DNA of 64,000 bases, taken from contig CAJNYU010003733.1 in NCBI GenBank assembly GCA_905331475.1, positions 1 to 64,000 of the forward strand, given 5' to 3'. The notes under the pieces were generated by a model. The model was not told the origin of the DNA, did no database searches, and saw only the letters and a list, made by a program, of their open reading frames with translations. Below, in pieces: positions 1 to 13,400 of this stretch (the stretch's first letter is position 1; every line of letters begins with the position of its first letter). Both the position numbers and the translations under genes were made by a program. The DNA comes from Rotaria socialis (Eukaryota > Rotifera > Eurotatoria > Philodinida > Philodinidae).

Positions 1-285
1 CTCAAAATTTTAATTCAATTCGATTTGGCTGAAAAAATGAAATTGAATCGAATCGAATCGAATTGATTTTTTCATTTTTCCAGCCGAGTTGCATCGAATT
101 AAAATTTTGAGTGACCGGGAAAGCCGAATCGAATCCGAATCCCGGTCTTGAAAACCGGAAACTAACGGTATGAAAACTCTGATACACCAGAAGAGCAGAA
201 TCAAAATCCGAATCCAGGTCCGGAAAAACCGAATCGGACCGAATGGTATTTTTGTCATTCGTTTTGGTCTCTGTTTTGTACACAT
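1..285. repeat. Palindromic repeat element, cut by window edge
   Basis: Positions 1-16 (CTCAAAATTTTAATTC) are exactly the reverse complement of positions 96-111, and the homology continues inward with a few mismatches for about 45 bp per arm, so 1-111 can fold into one long hairpin. The flanking part (112-285) is built from GAATCG/GAATCCG and CCGG words and contains a smaller hairpin around GGTCCG...CGGACC near 212-240. Composition differs from the surrounding AT-rich DNA. Long open frames here come from the repeated words and are not genes. It is likely a short non-autonomous element; the left boundary is not visible. Confidence 0.6.
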
Positions 286-1165
286 ATTTTAAAACGATTC
301 TGCAGTAGTACCATGTTGCCGTCCTAGTAAATGCAAATTTTAATCACTTTTCAACTAACTAATACACACACGCCGATACTTTCATTTACATAACGTATGC
401 AAATATCTTTTAATAAGAATAACTATTCCTCAAGTCTCAAGAATCTTAGAATGAAAACAACAAAATTTACATTTCACAATTCTTAAATTACATACATTAT
501 TAGAAGTCCAATTATTGCATTGTCTTTTCAATACTAATTATATTGATATTAAAACGCTACCATTTTCTAAAAACTGAGTTTTTCATAAAGATATTCGAAA
601 TAGTCTGAAAAATTTCAACTGTTTTAAAAAAACGTTCTTAAAACAATAATTGGATTTCTCCTATACGAAAACCACACGATAACGTACGGTTTTTAAATTA
701 AAAAAAATTGTTTTAAAGCGATCCTGTAATCAGAAACTCGTTCTCGTAGGCTACACTTGTTTTATTGATTTTATTCTTTTGCAAACACAAATAAAATCAT
801 TCAACATACCATTTATTCCGTTATTCAACATTGAGGAAGAAGACGGATGAAAATCATTTGTATTATTCATCGTTTATCATCCATATTACAGACACGATAG
901 AGATCGTTCTCAGTAATCTAAAATAAAGAAAAAACCAAATATACCATCTTTAATTTCAGCAAAATGTGCATACAACAATAATAAATGAAAATAAATAAAA
1001 AAAAAAGAAAACAAGATGAAACTATTAAACAAACGAAGTAATTTTTTTTCTTTTCCTAGGGATCATCCTATCCATATGAAACACATTTCCAATCGAATAG
1101 GTCATTGTTGTTCACTGTATTTATATACAAAACAATAAAAGAACAAGAAATTTAAAGACAAAATA
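286..1165. other. Intergenic, no gene seen
   Basis: AT-rich sequence with frequent stops on both strands. It lies 3' of the GPR180/TMEM145-like gene and probably carries its 3' UTR; on the minus strand AATAAA-like words occur around 760-780. No RNA gene or repeat was recognised. Confidence 0.5.
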
Positions 1166-4100
1166 TCAGCTCCGTTGCGTTGAAGTGTTTAGTAACAGAT
1201 GTGATGGTCCGTAAATTTCAATTTCTTCTTGTTCTTCATCATCCTCATCCTGCTCCGTTAGCATTGTCTTATGATAACCATTTTTATCAGTTGTTTTATT
1301 CAATTTTTCACCGTCATGCTTGATGAAAGGTATTTTCGGTAGATTTATAAATGTTTTTGGAGAAAAAAGTATATAGGAAATAATTAATATACTTAAAAAG
1401 TTGACTAAGGTAACGACACTTATTATTAATTTAACTCGATAAAGTTCTGTAATAAACGACATTATAAATATTAAAGCTGTTGGATAAATAAACCAAACCT
1501 TTGTAAAAAAAAATAACCAAAACTAAAACATTTATATTCTTTCTTCACTAAATCTCGCTTACCATACAACATGCACCGAAATGATGAAAAAATTGTAGTT
1601 TTTCTAAAAGTTTTTCTTCTTGTGTCGTTTCTTTTAATTCGAATACAAATAAAAGCATAACAAAACAACGAAATAAGAGTGAAAAATAATTTGCAAATGT
1701 TTGATAATGATTCGAATCCGTTACTGAATTTATCGTCATTATACTTAATATATAACAAGAACAACAAGCTATTGTGTAGAGAACAAATAACATGACTGTT
1801 TTCTTCCCTTGACGCAGTACCGGTGTGTTCACTAGCCAACCTATAATTAAATTAAAAATAAGTTTTAGAATTCTAGTAGATAGTTTCTTAGAACAGCATC
1901 ATCTGTATTGATCTAATATATAGAAGTGACAATTGCTATTTAGTCTTATAAAAGCTGTTTAGACAATATCGGTGGAATCAATGTTTTGAAATACTATCTA
2001 ACTCTCCTTGATACACAATATTGAATTGTACATCAGTGACTTATTTTTTAGTTAGTAGAAGTGTCAATTTCTTTCCTTGACACTATGTTTGAAAAATAAA
2101 ATCAACTGAAAATTTTCTGGCACACCACATTTTGTTTGTTCGGGAAATAAATGTGTTGTAAAGAATATATTATATCCTCAAGAGATCTGAACTATATCCT
2201 ATGATTTCATGCAACTTCTATAAACTGAAATCTACAATAAATTCAGTCGACAACAACATACAATTTATTATTTTCTGTAACGAAGTTGCTGCTGTATCAT
2301 TATTCTGTTATTTATTTAAAAAAAGATTCTCGTTCGAGTGTTGCCATTAACGTAAAACCTCATCGTTTTTTCGTCAAGTGCACTTGTCATCCATACAAGT
2401 TGTTAATTTGTTTTGAACTTTCTCACATTTATACAACGCAATATACGAGTGAATAGAGAAAAAACGGGGACACTGTGTTTGATCTGAATAGTATTATAAG
2501 ATTTGCGCATCTTTGTACTTATTCTCAAATTCTCTGCGAATATATGATTAGTTATAACATTTTTTCATCCTCAATGACTTTCAGACGCCGTTAAACTTCG
2601 AATACTTTGGATAGATTGCTTTTCCTAATTCTTGAAATTCTGATCAGCTTTGCTCTATGCAAACATCCATCCTATAGAATATTTAGATATGTACATATGG
2701 CATTTGAATTTTTCTAGAACAGACTATTTTTTTTATTTTTGATCTCGTTCAATATCACAAAGGAATGTTAAAAAACCCACCCTATTTTTGATTCGTATGG
2801 AAGCATATCTATCGAACATAGTCATCTTCCTTTACTATGAGAAACATACTTATTGACTCATGATAACCAATGGTTCTAACAAGTTCTGATCATAAAAAAA
2901 CTTGATAGAGCACCTACACTGATTATGACTATTCTCAAAAAAAAGATCATCTGAACTTACCTTTAGCAATGAATAAAAGTAGAAGAATAAGAATTGATTC
3001 ACCAATAATTGTAAGTAAATTTCCAATATGAATTAATACATAAACACCAATGCCATTATAAGCAAAAATAAAATAATGCATTAAATTAAATGTATTACCA
3101 ATAAAGAATAACAATTGAAATAAAAAGTATGATAATACGATTGGATGTTTGAAATCGAATGATGAACGCATTTTAATTATAAGAAAGGGTAATGGAATAA
3201 ATAGATATAATAATATACAAACAGAATATACTTCAACGAGATCGAACATATCAAATGAAAAATGATATTCAAAACGGTTATCGCGATGTTCTGCTTCTGG
3301 ATTGCCATTTACAATCCAAACGTCATAATTTATTCGCAAATTATCATCAACTTTCTCCCATTGACAAGTTACTGGGTGCCAATAGCATGATATTAAACTT
3401 AGATACCAAAATCTAAAATAGACAATCTTTTTATTCCAATCATAATCTTGTCGGGCACGTCCTTTCTTTTCTATCAGTTGTGCAAAAATTACTTCTTTTT
3501 AGTCATTTTCTTCTGATTGGAAAATATTATATTGAGCAGGATAAATCTTATAGGATATAAAAAAATCAATAACAGCTAGCAAGCAAAAGGTAGTGAACTT
3601 AAGTAGTAGATGTCATTCAGTATTTCATATGGTGACAGTTTCCAATCGGAAGATTTTCTGTGAAACGTGTTGCATGATTATATAAAATCTAGCTCTTTGA
3701 TTTTGTGTCCTACCTAATATTGTTTATCTGTTTTCCCATTGGACTTTGATTGTTATTTTATGTCTAATTTTATTTCAGTTTTCAATGAAAAATAATTTTT
3801 CAATTTTTGATAGCGATAAAATCATGCTGAAAAGTCTTCTATGGGAGAAAACAGTTTACAGAATTTTTTTCAGTCATAGAAAAAAGATTGTGGCTTATTT
3901 CTATGGTCTCATTCAGTTTATGCTGTTATTTTTACTCAAAAATTTACATTGGTTTGGGTCTGACTACTACATATTATTTTATAATTATAATATTCTGAAA
4001 ATATGCAGAAACATAGCTGAGAATACACACCTTGGTTGATTAATGTCACGAATTTTAAATGTAAATTGTTGATTATGTATTACATTTTTCGGTTGATCTT

Positions 4101-4512
4101 CATCATAACACAATTGATCTTGTTGGCATGGCACATGCCGCCAAAAATCTTCTGTACCTTGTTCATGACATTGTCTGTGAAATGCTATTGTTTGTATTTG
4201 TTTCATCATATCCGAACATGATTGTGAACGTTGTTTTTTATATAACGGTAAAAAGTAATCGTAATCAAGAATAAGAAACAAAATTGTTTTTGTTGTTGAA
4301 CAATTATTTGTTGAACAATCAAGCGTTATATTACCATATATATAACCAAATGTATCCTCTGGGCGATGTTGATCAGTTTTTTGTATACCAAATTTAGTTA
4401 ATAATCGAAAAAATTCATTAGTTGAATATTGTCCATGTAAATGAAGTGCAAAAATAAATGATTGTGTGAAAGAAAATGTTAAAACAACAGAGATTATGAA
4501 ATGTATTAACAT
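1166..4512 (-). CDS. GPR180/TMEM145-family seven-transmembrane protein
   Basis: Four exons join in phase: 4031-4512, 2961-3412, 1563-1840 and 1166-1498, giving 514 residues. Introns are 618, 1120 and 64 bp with GT...AG ends. The product starts with a hydrophobic signal peptide (MLIHFIISVVL...), then a lumenal, GOLD-like N-terminal half with the family-like string YIYGNITL. This leads through RFWYLSLISC into a block of about seven hydrophobic helices (for example LVEVYSVCILLYLF, VLSYFLFQLLFFIG, LLFIAKGWLVNTPVL, VWFIYPTALIFI). The C-terminus is acidic and cytosolic (EQDEDDEEQEEIE). This is the layout of the GPR180/TMEM145 rhodopsin-like family; human GPR180 has been linked to growth-factor signalling, but the molecular role is poorly known. 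Whether it is GPR180 or TMEM145 cannot be decided by eye. Confidence 0.85.
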
Positions 4513-4605
4513 GGAAATGAAAATTTAGATGATGTAGTTTTGTTTTTGTTTTTTTTCTAAAATAAACAGTAAAAAAAAAGAATAGTATATTTAGATTTTT
4601 CTTCA

Positions 4606-4641
<36 letters not shown>

Positions 4642-5175
4642 GTAATAAACAAGCGGAAACACACATAGACAAGACAAAAGAGAAATATTATTTCATTGGT
4701 TTGAAAAGAGGTCACTCAAATTCGATGTTGAACTGGAATTAATTATTTGTAAAATTATTCTTTCAAAGATAAAGTTTGTTTTCATTGAAAATAATTTTTT
4801 TGTTAATAAATCTATCGATAAAAATTCATGATTAATTCATCTATGAGAGAACAGTTGGTAAATGAAGGATCATTTTGTTTGGCTGTTAAAGAATCAATAA
4901 GAAAATACTGACGACTATCCGTAGTTATTTGTTTATTTCTTTTCGAGTACGAAAGATCAATAGTTGGAATAGAAAGACTAGCTGAAAGTTACTCGAATTG
5001 TTTTTCGAAAAGGACAGAAATATGAAGCCACTTATCTGATATTCATTGTAGTTCGACAATAGAATTCTTTTTCTCAGCTGAATTTTCTTGTCTCATGTAA
5101 TTTCAACAAATATTAAAGAGACATATTTTTTTTTGTTGTAGATAGTTTTCGATCAATTAAATAACAGCAAGAAAA
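4513..5175. promoter_or_regulatory. Divergent intergenic region between GPR180-like gene and RPL13A
   Basis: The two start codons face away from each other across about 660 bp, so both promoters must lie here. A (TA)n microsatellite runs at 4609-4637. A T-rich tract ending in TTGTTGTAG at 5141 lies 34 bp before the RPL13A start and looks like a splice acceptor, either of a 5' UTR intron or for spliced-leader trans-splicing. No core promoter element was identified with confidence. Confidence 0.5.
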
Positions 5176-5901
5176 ATGCCAAAAACAATTCTTGCACGCA
5201 AGAAAGCTGTAAGTGTATTTGATGAAAAGTATTATTACGAATAAAACTTATTATATGTCTCTATATTTTAGTTACAACCAATAGGTTTTCGTGCCAAACC
5301 AATACTTATCGATGGGCGTGGCCACTTAATTGGTCGTTTAGCAGCAACAGTCGCCAAAACAATCTTACAAGGTCACAATGTTATTGTTGTACGATGCGAA
5401 GGTCTTAACATTAGTGGATCATTTTATCGAAACAAACTTAAATATTTGGAATTCCTTCGTAAACGTTGTAACATTAATCCAGCACGTGGTCCGTTTCATT
5501 TTCGTGCACCGTCAAAAATCTTTACACGTATTGTACGTGGTATGGTACCACATAAAACTGAACGTGGAAAACAAGCTCTAGTTCGTCTACATGCTTTCGA
5601 AGGTATTCCAACACCATACGATAAACAAAAACGTTTAGTTGTTCCAAGTGCTTTACGTACATTACGACTTAAACCACGTCGTCGTTTTACCGAACTTGGC
5701 CGATTATCAACAGAAGTTGGTTGGCAATATCAAACCGTTGTTGCAACATTAGAAAAGAAAAGAAAAATCAAGGCTAAACACTATCATTTACGACAACGTG
5801 AATTGAAAAAACTTAAAACAGATGCAACAAAAAAAGTAGCCTCAAAACCCCAAGCTGCTAAACATCTTGCCGTACTTCAAAAATATGGTTATCAAGTTTA
5901 A
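5176..5901 (+). CDS. RPL13A: 60S ribosomal protein L13a (uL13)
   Basis: Two exons (5176-5208 and 5272-5901) around a 63-bp intron give 220 residues, slightly longer than the usual animal length of about 203. uL13 is a structural protein of the large ribosomal subunit. Family hallmarks are clear: [16 protein letters not shown] near the start, [41 protein letters not shown] and [11 protein letters not shown], followed by the basic C-terminal helix. The start [10 protein letters not shown] is supported by the splice phase and by an acceptor-like site 34 bp upstream. AATAAA words follow the stop near 6013-6026. In vertebrates RPL13A introns host box C/D snoRNAs; the single short intron here shows no convincing C/D pair. 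Confidence 0.97.
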
Positions 5902-8702
5902 CAGAACGGTTATATTTCCTTTTTTTGTTTTTGTTGTTTTTCGACTTATTGTCATCTGTGATTGTAATTAAACAACAATTACAAAAAAAAATATTCGTAC
6001 ACATGAGAAAAAGAATAAACAATAAATACCGAGAAAACACTCATAAGAATCTATAAGGTTCGAATACTTTATCATTCCGTTTACACCAGACTGATTTCAT
6101 TTCATTCTTACGTTTATTTAATATATTTGATGAAACAAAGGAATCTATTTGTATTTTCAATGTAAAATCCTGATCAACTTTTCTTATTCGTACTGAATCA
6201 TTTAACATGACATAAATCTTATAATTCTAACTTATCAACTTGCATGGACGAAGTGATATAATGAGAACTAACAATAAGTGAACGATCTATCCCATTCCGA
6301 AAATGATTCGCCATCATCCAAAGAACACTAGTCCTATGTGACAGGGTTTTTTTGTATAATATCATTGAATCTTATGATCTTTGGGCAGCTTATGCGATAA
6401 ATACATTACATGAAGGTTATTATTTGAGTCTATTAAATATATTATATCTAAATTTCATTGTGAATAGCTTTTTTTTCTAGCTTTCAGTCATAAAAAAATC
6501 TTCAAATACTTACTATTTTAATTATTATTTACATTTTAAATATTTTAATACCTTGGATATACGTAGGTAATTCAACTACTCTTACAAAATTAACCTTATT
6601 ATTATGGTAGGTTCATCTATTCAGAATAAACATTCAAAACACATCTTAATCACGTTTCAATTAAATACCGAATCTTGTTTTCTTTTCCGCTAAGACATAA
6701 GACAAAGCCACCATGTAAAATATCGATCAATGAAATCGAAATATCTGGCAAGGATTTAATTATGAGTAATTAAAAAGGTATTCTTAGAGAATTTTGATCA
6801 TTGCTGAAAAACAGTAGTTCTGTCCTGTGTTTATACGTATGAACCTCATTACTCGAATTGAAGTGTTTAAATTAGAATATAGATATATGCTATTAGTTGA
6901 TATACTGTATGTATATCCTATATGAAAATATTGAGAATGAAATTAACGCAAATATAAAATTTCTAAAGCAGATAAAAGTTTACATTAACTTTTCTCTAAT
7001 TCATTAGATTTAAAGTAGAAAGAATTCCTTCGAGCGTTTCAAGGAACTCATTGAGTTCTACGATTTCGCATAAAAACTTGATGCATTCTGCGATTTCCCC
7101 CATCAATCTTGTTATTTCATCATGTTATAGTTAAACTGAATACTTTATCGAATTATTTCCCATTTAATCTACCTTTATATTCAAAATATAAATTTCAATT
7201 TTTCATTCCATTTCTATTTAACTCAATTTAAAGCGTTATACAATGTATAGAGAATGATAAACAGATTGTATTGCATTTGTATTTTTAGTATCAAAAGCAC
7301 TGTTCACGTCATGACAACGTGTTTTGTTTTTCAGTTGATGAATAAATCTATTGCCCTTTGAAAATCATAACACTTTTATTGTGAACCTTTGTTTCTGACT
7401 GAAAAGATTTATGTTTTTGGAAAAACAAATTCTCATTATATATTGAATTCCCATAAATCTTAGAAAAAACATCTGTTCATTTTGTTTGTAAACCTGTTCT
7501 TTTGATAAACATTTACCAAACAACCACGTCTATCGACGGAATCGAAGAGATTGACAGATGTGAGGATCTTGTTTTATTTGTTCCTTATCAATGTTATTCA
7601 TCAATTAGCACATGTATATGAAGGATATTGTTCTGTACAAAAACAAATTGTAGTATCTTCATCTGAATATTCCAATAAGATATTCAAAATTACAAGCGAT
7701 TTCTGGAAATAAAAGAAACATTTTTAATGAAACACCATATATCTCATTTTCTGTGTATAATACTTAAAAGATTTTTCATCGTTAAATATTAACAATAAAC
7801 CGGAAAATAACTATAGTTCTATTCATATTCGTTGATCGATTGATGTGAAGACGCTAATCGATTGTAAGAGAAACATTTCGCAAAAGTTTATACACGTTTT
7901 CATTAATCACTTGAGAAAAGAAACATTTGAGATAAAAAAAACCTGTATTTGTCTTCATGAATAGATTAGTTTTCAATGAAATGTATACTAACATCTTACA
8001 TTGAGCATGGTCTTTTGATGTTTGCTTTATCATGCCATGAATCGAATGCATTCTCTTCATATGATTTTTATCAAAAATCTAAATAATATGTTATCATTAT
8101 CGAAATCGGATTGCTCTTATTGGCTTTATTCATATTATTCATCCCATAGGCCAACTGTTTCTTTGCTTTGCGTGCATATATATATATATATATATGTATA
8201 TATTTGTCCGAATAGACACGTGTATACAGCTATTACTATTGTCACCATCTCTTAATTTAACTGGTACTACATTTCTTCTTTTTGATCGACAAGTGATCAA
8301 ATAATGATAAGTAGCGCATAGTGATATGTTTTCATTTGTCTGTCTCAAGGTATAATAACGATGTAAGTAAGAGAAAAGAGTGTTGTTGATTGTTTGTTTG
8401 AATATCTAATATTCAAGCAAATAATACGATAGATATTGGTAAACAATCAATTGATTTAGCACCTCGCATACTCGTATTTCATCAAAATAAACATTAATGA
8501 ACGGAAGCGTTTGTCTATAGAACGGTCGAAAGGTCGCATCGTTTTGTAAGACTAAAGCACGTAGACATATTTCATCAATATTGTTTCTTTCTTTTCTTTT
8601 CTTCTTCATTTCCTCGTTCATCCTTATTCACTTATCTATCTGATGCCAACTGTTTATGTGTTCTTATTCATTTTATGTTCAAGGTTATCTGTCTTATTCT
8701 AG
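5902..8702. other. Intergenic, no gene seen
   Basis: About 2.8 kb of AT-rich DNA between RPL13A and the spectraplakin start. The first part carries the RPL13A polyadenylation signals. A TA-type microsatellite lies at about 8177-8203. Open frames are short, antisense to each other and without recognisable protein signal. The last bases (TTATTCTAG, ending at 8702) form a splice acceptor directly abutting the spectraplakin ATG, so a 5' UTR exon or a trans-splice site is expected here. Confidence 0.5.
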
Positions 8703-10460
8703 ATGCCAATAGAAATGATAGTCGATGATAATAATAATAATAATAGTTTCTTTCAAGAAATTGATAATCAAGATTGGATATTAGAAAAGCCGATATCAGT
8801 ATTTGCTTTGGATGCAATTGATCGACGAGTTTTAAAAGTAGCTGATCAACGTGATGCTGTACAAAAAAAGACCTTTACTAAATGGATCAACTTTTATTTG
8901 TCACAGAAAGATGGTTTATATGTTGATGATTTATATCTTGATTTAAGAGATGGACACTTACTTTTATCTTTATTGGAAATATTTACTAATCAAACAATTG
9001 TAAGTTTTATATTTTCTTTTAAAAGAAGATTCGTTTTAAAGAAACTCGGTTTTTTCTTCTGTCTTGTTTTTATAGACCCGTGAACGGGGTACATCGAAAT
9101 TTCATGCATTAAGAAATATTGAACGGTGCCTTGAATGCCTCGAACAGGATCATAATGTAAGTTGTAAAACCTGTCACGTTCGTTTTATTTATTTAATGGA
9201 GATTTAGATTCGCCTGGTAAATATTCGACCTGAGGAGTTAGTAAATGGTAATCCAAAATTGACATTAGGCCTCATTTGGCGTATTATTCTTCATTTTCAA
9301 GTAAGTTTATTTATTAATCAAAGAAACAAACAACAATACGATTCAGAAAAATTCATAAATATATCTTTAAGATTACTAATAGTTTAGGGAACGATTTGTC
9401 AAACGGTCAGGTTTGATGAGAGGAATTCAGTTGGGGTCTAACTGTCGATGCAAACTAGAGTTCATCACATTTTCAAATACTAATTTATTTTACACATTAC
9501 GAGGGAAAATACTCGATTAAAAAAAAACGAACTTTAACAAAAGAAAACACACCCATCAAGTCCACTAGAATAGTAAATATCTCGATTAGATCATGGTCAT
9601 CTTCATTAAACATTACGGAACTTTCTAATAGCTGCCGAATTTATCTATAGGCATAGTTTAAATTTCACATTCTCTATTTGTGAAATTTTTAACAAGCATT
9701 TTGTTCTTAGGAAAAATTTCATTGTAAAATCTAGAATCATTTTAAGAATTCAACCTATTGGATCTATGTTGCAGTCTCAACTCTCTAGTCTTTTAAACCC
9801 GTTTCTCTAACACAAATAAATTTTCATTCTAGTTTTCTGATATAAATTTAACTTCATCGAATGAGACCGTTTCAATAAATACTCAACAAACAGTATCGTC
9901 TATTTCAATGATTGAATCTTTATCAGCATCCGAACAAACAACAATAAAACCTTCGAAAAATCTATCAGTCGATCACATACCAATAAACTATCGTAATAAG
10001 TTACTTATATGGGCTCGTCAGCAATGTCAAGGTTACCCAGGAATTTATATCGATGATTTTACGCGTTCATGGCGTAATGGTCGGGCATTTCTTGGTATAC
10101 TTCATCGACATAAGTTAGTTAATAAATATGAAAGTTAACTTTATTTTCTGTTTCTATGTTTTTTTTGTAGTCCAAATTTAATTAATTTGAGACAAGCCTA
10201 TTGTGCTTCCAATAGAGAAAATTTGACTCAAGCTTTTAATTTTGCACAAAAACATTATGGCATTACACAACTTATCGATCCTGAAGGTACCTTTGAAAAC
10301 TTCAACAATTACTTACATAAATCGAATACTTGATTTTCTTCAATATTCAGATGTCGATACTGATGAACCGGATGAAAAAAGTATTTTACTATATATCGCC
10401 TATTTATATAAAGCATGCCCAACATTACCCAGTCATCCATTGCGACAAGAACATGACAGA
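8703..10460 (+). other. Spectraplakin: actin-binding domain (CH1-CH2)
   Basis: Exons 8703-8999, 9076-9156, 9208-9300, 9833-10113, 10171-10286 and 10351-10460. CH1 starts at [12 protein letters not shown] and runs through [29 protein letters not shown] and [20 protein letters not shown], the canonical CH1 core. CH2 runs from [16 protein letters not shown] through [31 protein letters not shown]-like sequence and [14 protein letters not shown] tandem CH1-CH2 pair binds F-actin. The linker (about 50 residues, Ser/Thr-rich) and an Asn-rich stretch near residue 10 are probably disordered. The first exon begins exactly at a splice acceptor, leaving no cis-encoded 5' UTR in that exon. Confidence 0.95.
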
Positions 10461-13400
10461 GTTTGTTTTGTTTCGAATTCGTATTGCATGAAAATTGTTC
10501 TTTTTATTAGATTCGACTTGAAAGTGAATTAGCCTCCAGATACAGAAATCTTGCATCGAACCTAATTAAATGGATAAAAACAAAATTAGATTTTTTAAAT
10601 CGTGAAATCAAATTTAAAACTCTTGAAGAATTTGAAACGTTTGAAAAATTTTCATACGTACTAAAAAATGATGAACTATCAAAATATAATCAATTGTTAC
10701 ATCAGTTACGATCGATTGATGAAGAATTTAAAGTAAATTAGTAGAAAACAAAATCTTCATAAATTGTTCATTTCATTTTTTTTTCTTTAGACTTTTCAAT
10801 ATCATCAATCATTAGAACCTGATATTGAATCAATAAATTTAGCTTGGCATGAACTTGAAAGAAGTGTTCATTGTATTGAAAATGATCTTAACAAATATAA
10901 ACGATTAGTGATTGATTTAGATTTAATTGAACGAGATATTGCAAATATTGAAATAAAAGTTTGTTTTTACTTTATTGTCTGTGCAGAAAATTATCTTTTA
11001 TCTCGTTTATAGTCAAAACAACTAGATAGTCATTCAAAAATGAACTATATGAATGAAATACAATCGAAATTAGATCAGATATTAACGAATTATAGAACAT
11101 TGCTATTATCAAATGAACAAATTCAAAATCTTCTTGAACGAATTCATCAATTACATTTACGCATTAATATTAATTTAAATTTATCATCGATACCCACCAA
11201 TGGTTCTCATCAGATATTAAAACAAAAGGTTAGCAAATCAAATCAAAGCTACACAAAATATCTTCCTTTTTTAAATGCTTATTATGCAACCGATTCTGCA
11301 TTTCCGATAAATCTATGCACAGAGGAGTAATTCACAACAAAACAAACTTGATACTATAAATGAAAATTATCTATATTGAGTCGTGATAGGTCTCGCACAT
11401 CTTGCAGAGCCTTCCAACGAATTCGTAACAACATAGAATTCACCTTCGCTTTTTCTGAGCTAAACAGTTAAATTTCTTAACTGATATTGATTGCATTTGA
11501 GTTGGAACTAATTGTTTGTATCATGTAGACCATAATGAACTATGGGTACCATTAAAAATGATTCCGAATCTGTCACTTGTGAGTGTAGAATAAGTGTAAT
11601 TTTACGGTATATTTTAAACCAATGTAATGACCTCATCAAGGAAATCAGAAGAACTAGCTTTCAAAGTTTAAATCGAACTTCACATGTAGATAGATCTTTT
11701 AGTATGGTAATGGTTTCATGCCATTAGATTTATCCCTATTCTGATATAGAAACATCTAGTCCATTAGTCTATATACGTGAATGATATTAGAGATAAAATT
11801 TTATCATAAACATCATCCGATAGAATGGAATACTAGATATTAGATTATGAAAAAAAACTCTCGTTCGATAGAAAAAACAATGATGTAATGAAAAACAAAT
11901 TTTTTTCCTAATATATAGATTCTTATTGATCTATTCTACTTCTGCACAATAAAATGAGATTTTCCAAACTTAATCATGCGAGTCTCATATAAGCGCCATC
12001 ATGGGATATTTTTATTGTTGAATCTATACCCATCCTATTGAGTTAGTATTAGACAATGAACGATGAAGTATAAGGTTATTAAATATCTATGCATATAGAA
12101 GCAAATCACTGGAATGATATGACACTTTCGAGAAACTTATATTGACAAACTTCAAATAACATCAATTACATTGTATGCTAGTTTATTTTATAGAAAGCAA
12201 GTATAAAGCAGACTATTTTTTGTTACTGTCACCTATAAAGATTTACTTGTGTCATACGAATTGCAGAGTTTCTCGAGAGAAAACAACCTAAGCTACAAAA
12301 TATATGTTAGAACATAATATATATGTCATTCATTTGAAGTTCGAAAGGATTATTATTTTTTATCGAAATCACATTATGTATATAATTTAAATATATATTG
12401 TTTAAAGGCAATTGAGATAAAATACATTGGTCGGATTCCTTTTCTTTGAATAAACATAAAATTGTATTATTATCTAATGGTAAAACCACATGTATAGTAC
12501 ACAAAAGAATGCAGAATCAAGTAACTCAGTAAACTGCAATATATTCAAATCATTTGAAACACGTATAGTTTATTCAGTTTCACGGAAAACAATTAGAGAT
12601 GATGTTTTCAAGGCTAGTTTTTGTTTTATACATGACATGTGTCATAGACATCCAAGCAGAAGAACAGTCCTTGATATTTATTGTTGATGGAATCATAAAA
12701 ACAAAATAATACACATTTATCGTAATAGAAATAGAACAAAAGTGACATCAAAAATTCTTCTCTAATATATCTTTTTTTGCAAAATGAATTTTCTATAGAA
12801 AACTGTTAAAAATTCTGTGTCCAACATCGGGGGCGGCCTCAATCCGAAGATCGTAATGGAATTTTCTTTAGAGTTCAATATTACCTATACGAAAAAAAAA
12901 ATCTAACTGTATCAACAGTTGTGTCCTTGACTAATTGCGATAATTATACAGCAAAGTAGTTACCATGTGACAAGCAACAAAGAATATTAGCTATATTTAA
13001 CTTTGCTTTTTATTTGTAGACTCATTCATCTACGTCAACTAATGTTGAAAAACTAAATGTTACCGTTACTGGAGATTTTAGAATCGATTCTGACTCATCA
13101 CATACTATGAATGCTGGTTAGATGTTTTATTTATCGTGATGTTACTGAAAAATTATGTTTAGATGTGATACAGTCGACTATAGTAGATCTATTCGAAGAA
13201 CTTCATTTGATCGATTCAAATTTACATATACTTGATCAAATACTTGAAAAGTGTATAAACTGTGTATTACAAAATAATTTACCAAGATTTAATGATGATC
13301 TGCTTACATATTTTAAGCAACATAAGGTTAGAATATGCATGATTTAATCAATCAAAAACTATATGCGATTTTCTAGAAAAAAATACGCAAGGTTCTTTCT

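Noticed and set aside
10-285. Two overlapping minus-strand open frames of about 90 codons
   Set aside because: They arise from GAATCG-type repeated words of the palindromic element.
3746-4039. Plus-strand hydrophobic open frame
   Set aside because: It lies in the first intron of the GPR180/TMEM145-like gene on the opposite strand; AT-rich sequence gives Phe/Leu/Ile-rich frames by chance.
5209-5271. Possible box C/D snoRNA in the RPL13A intron
   Set aside because: A TGATGA-like word is present, but the intron is only 63 bp and lacks a matching CTGA box in the right place.
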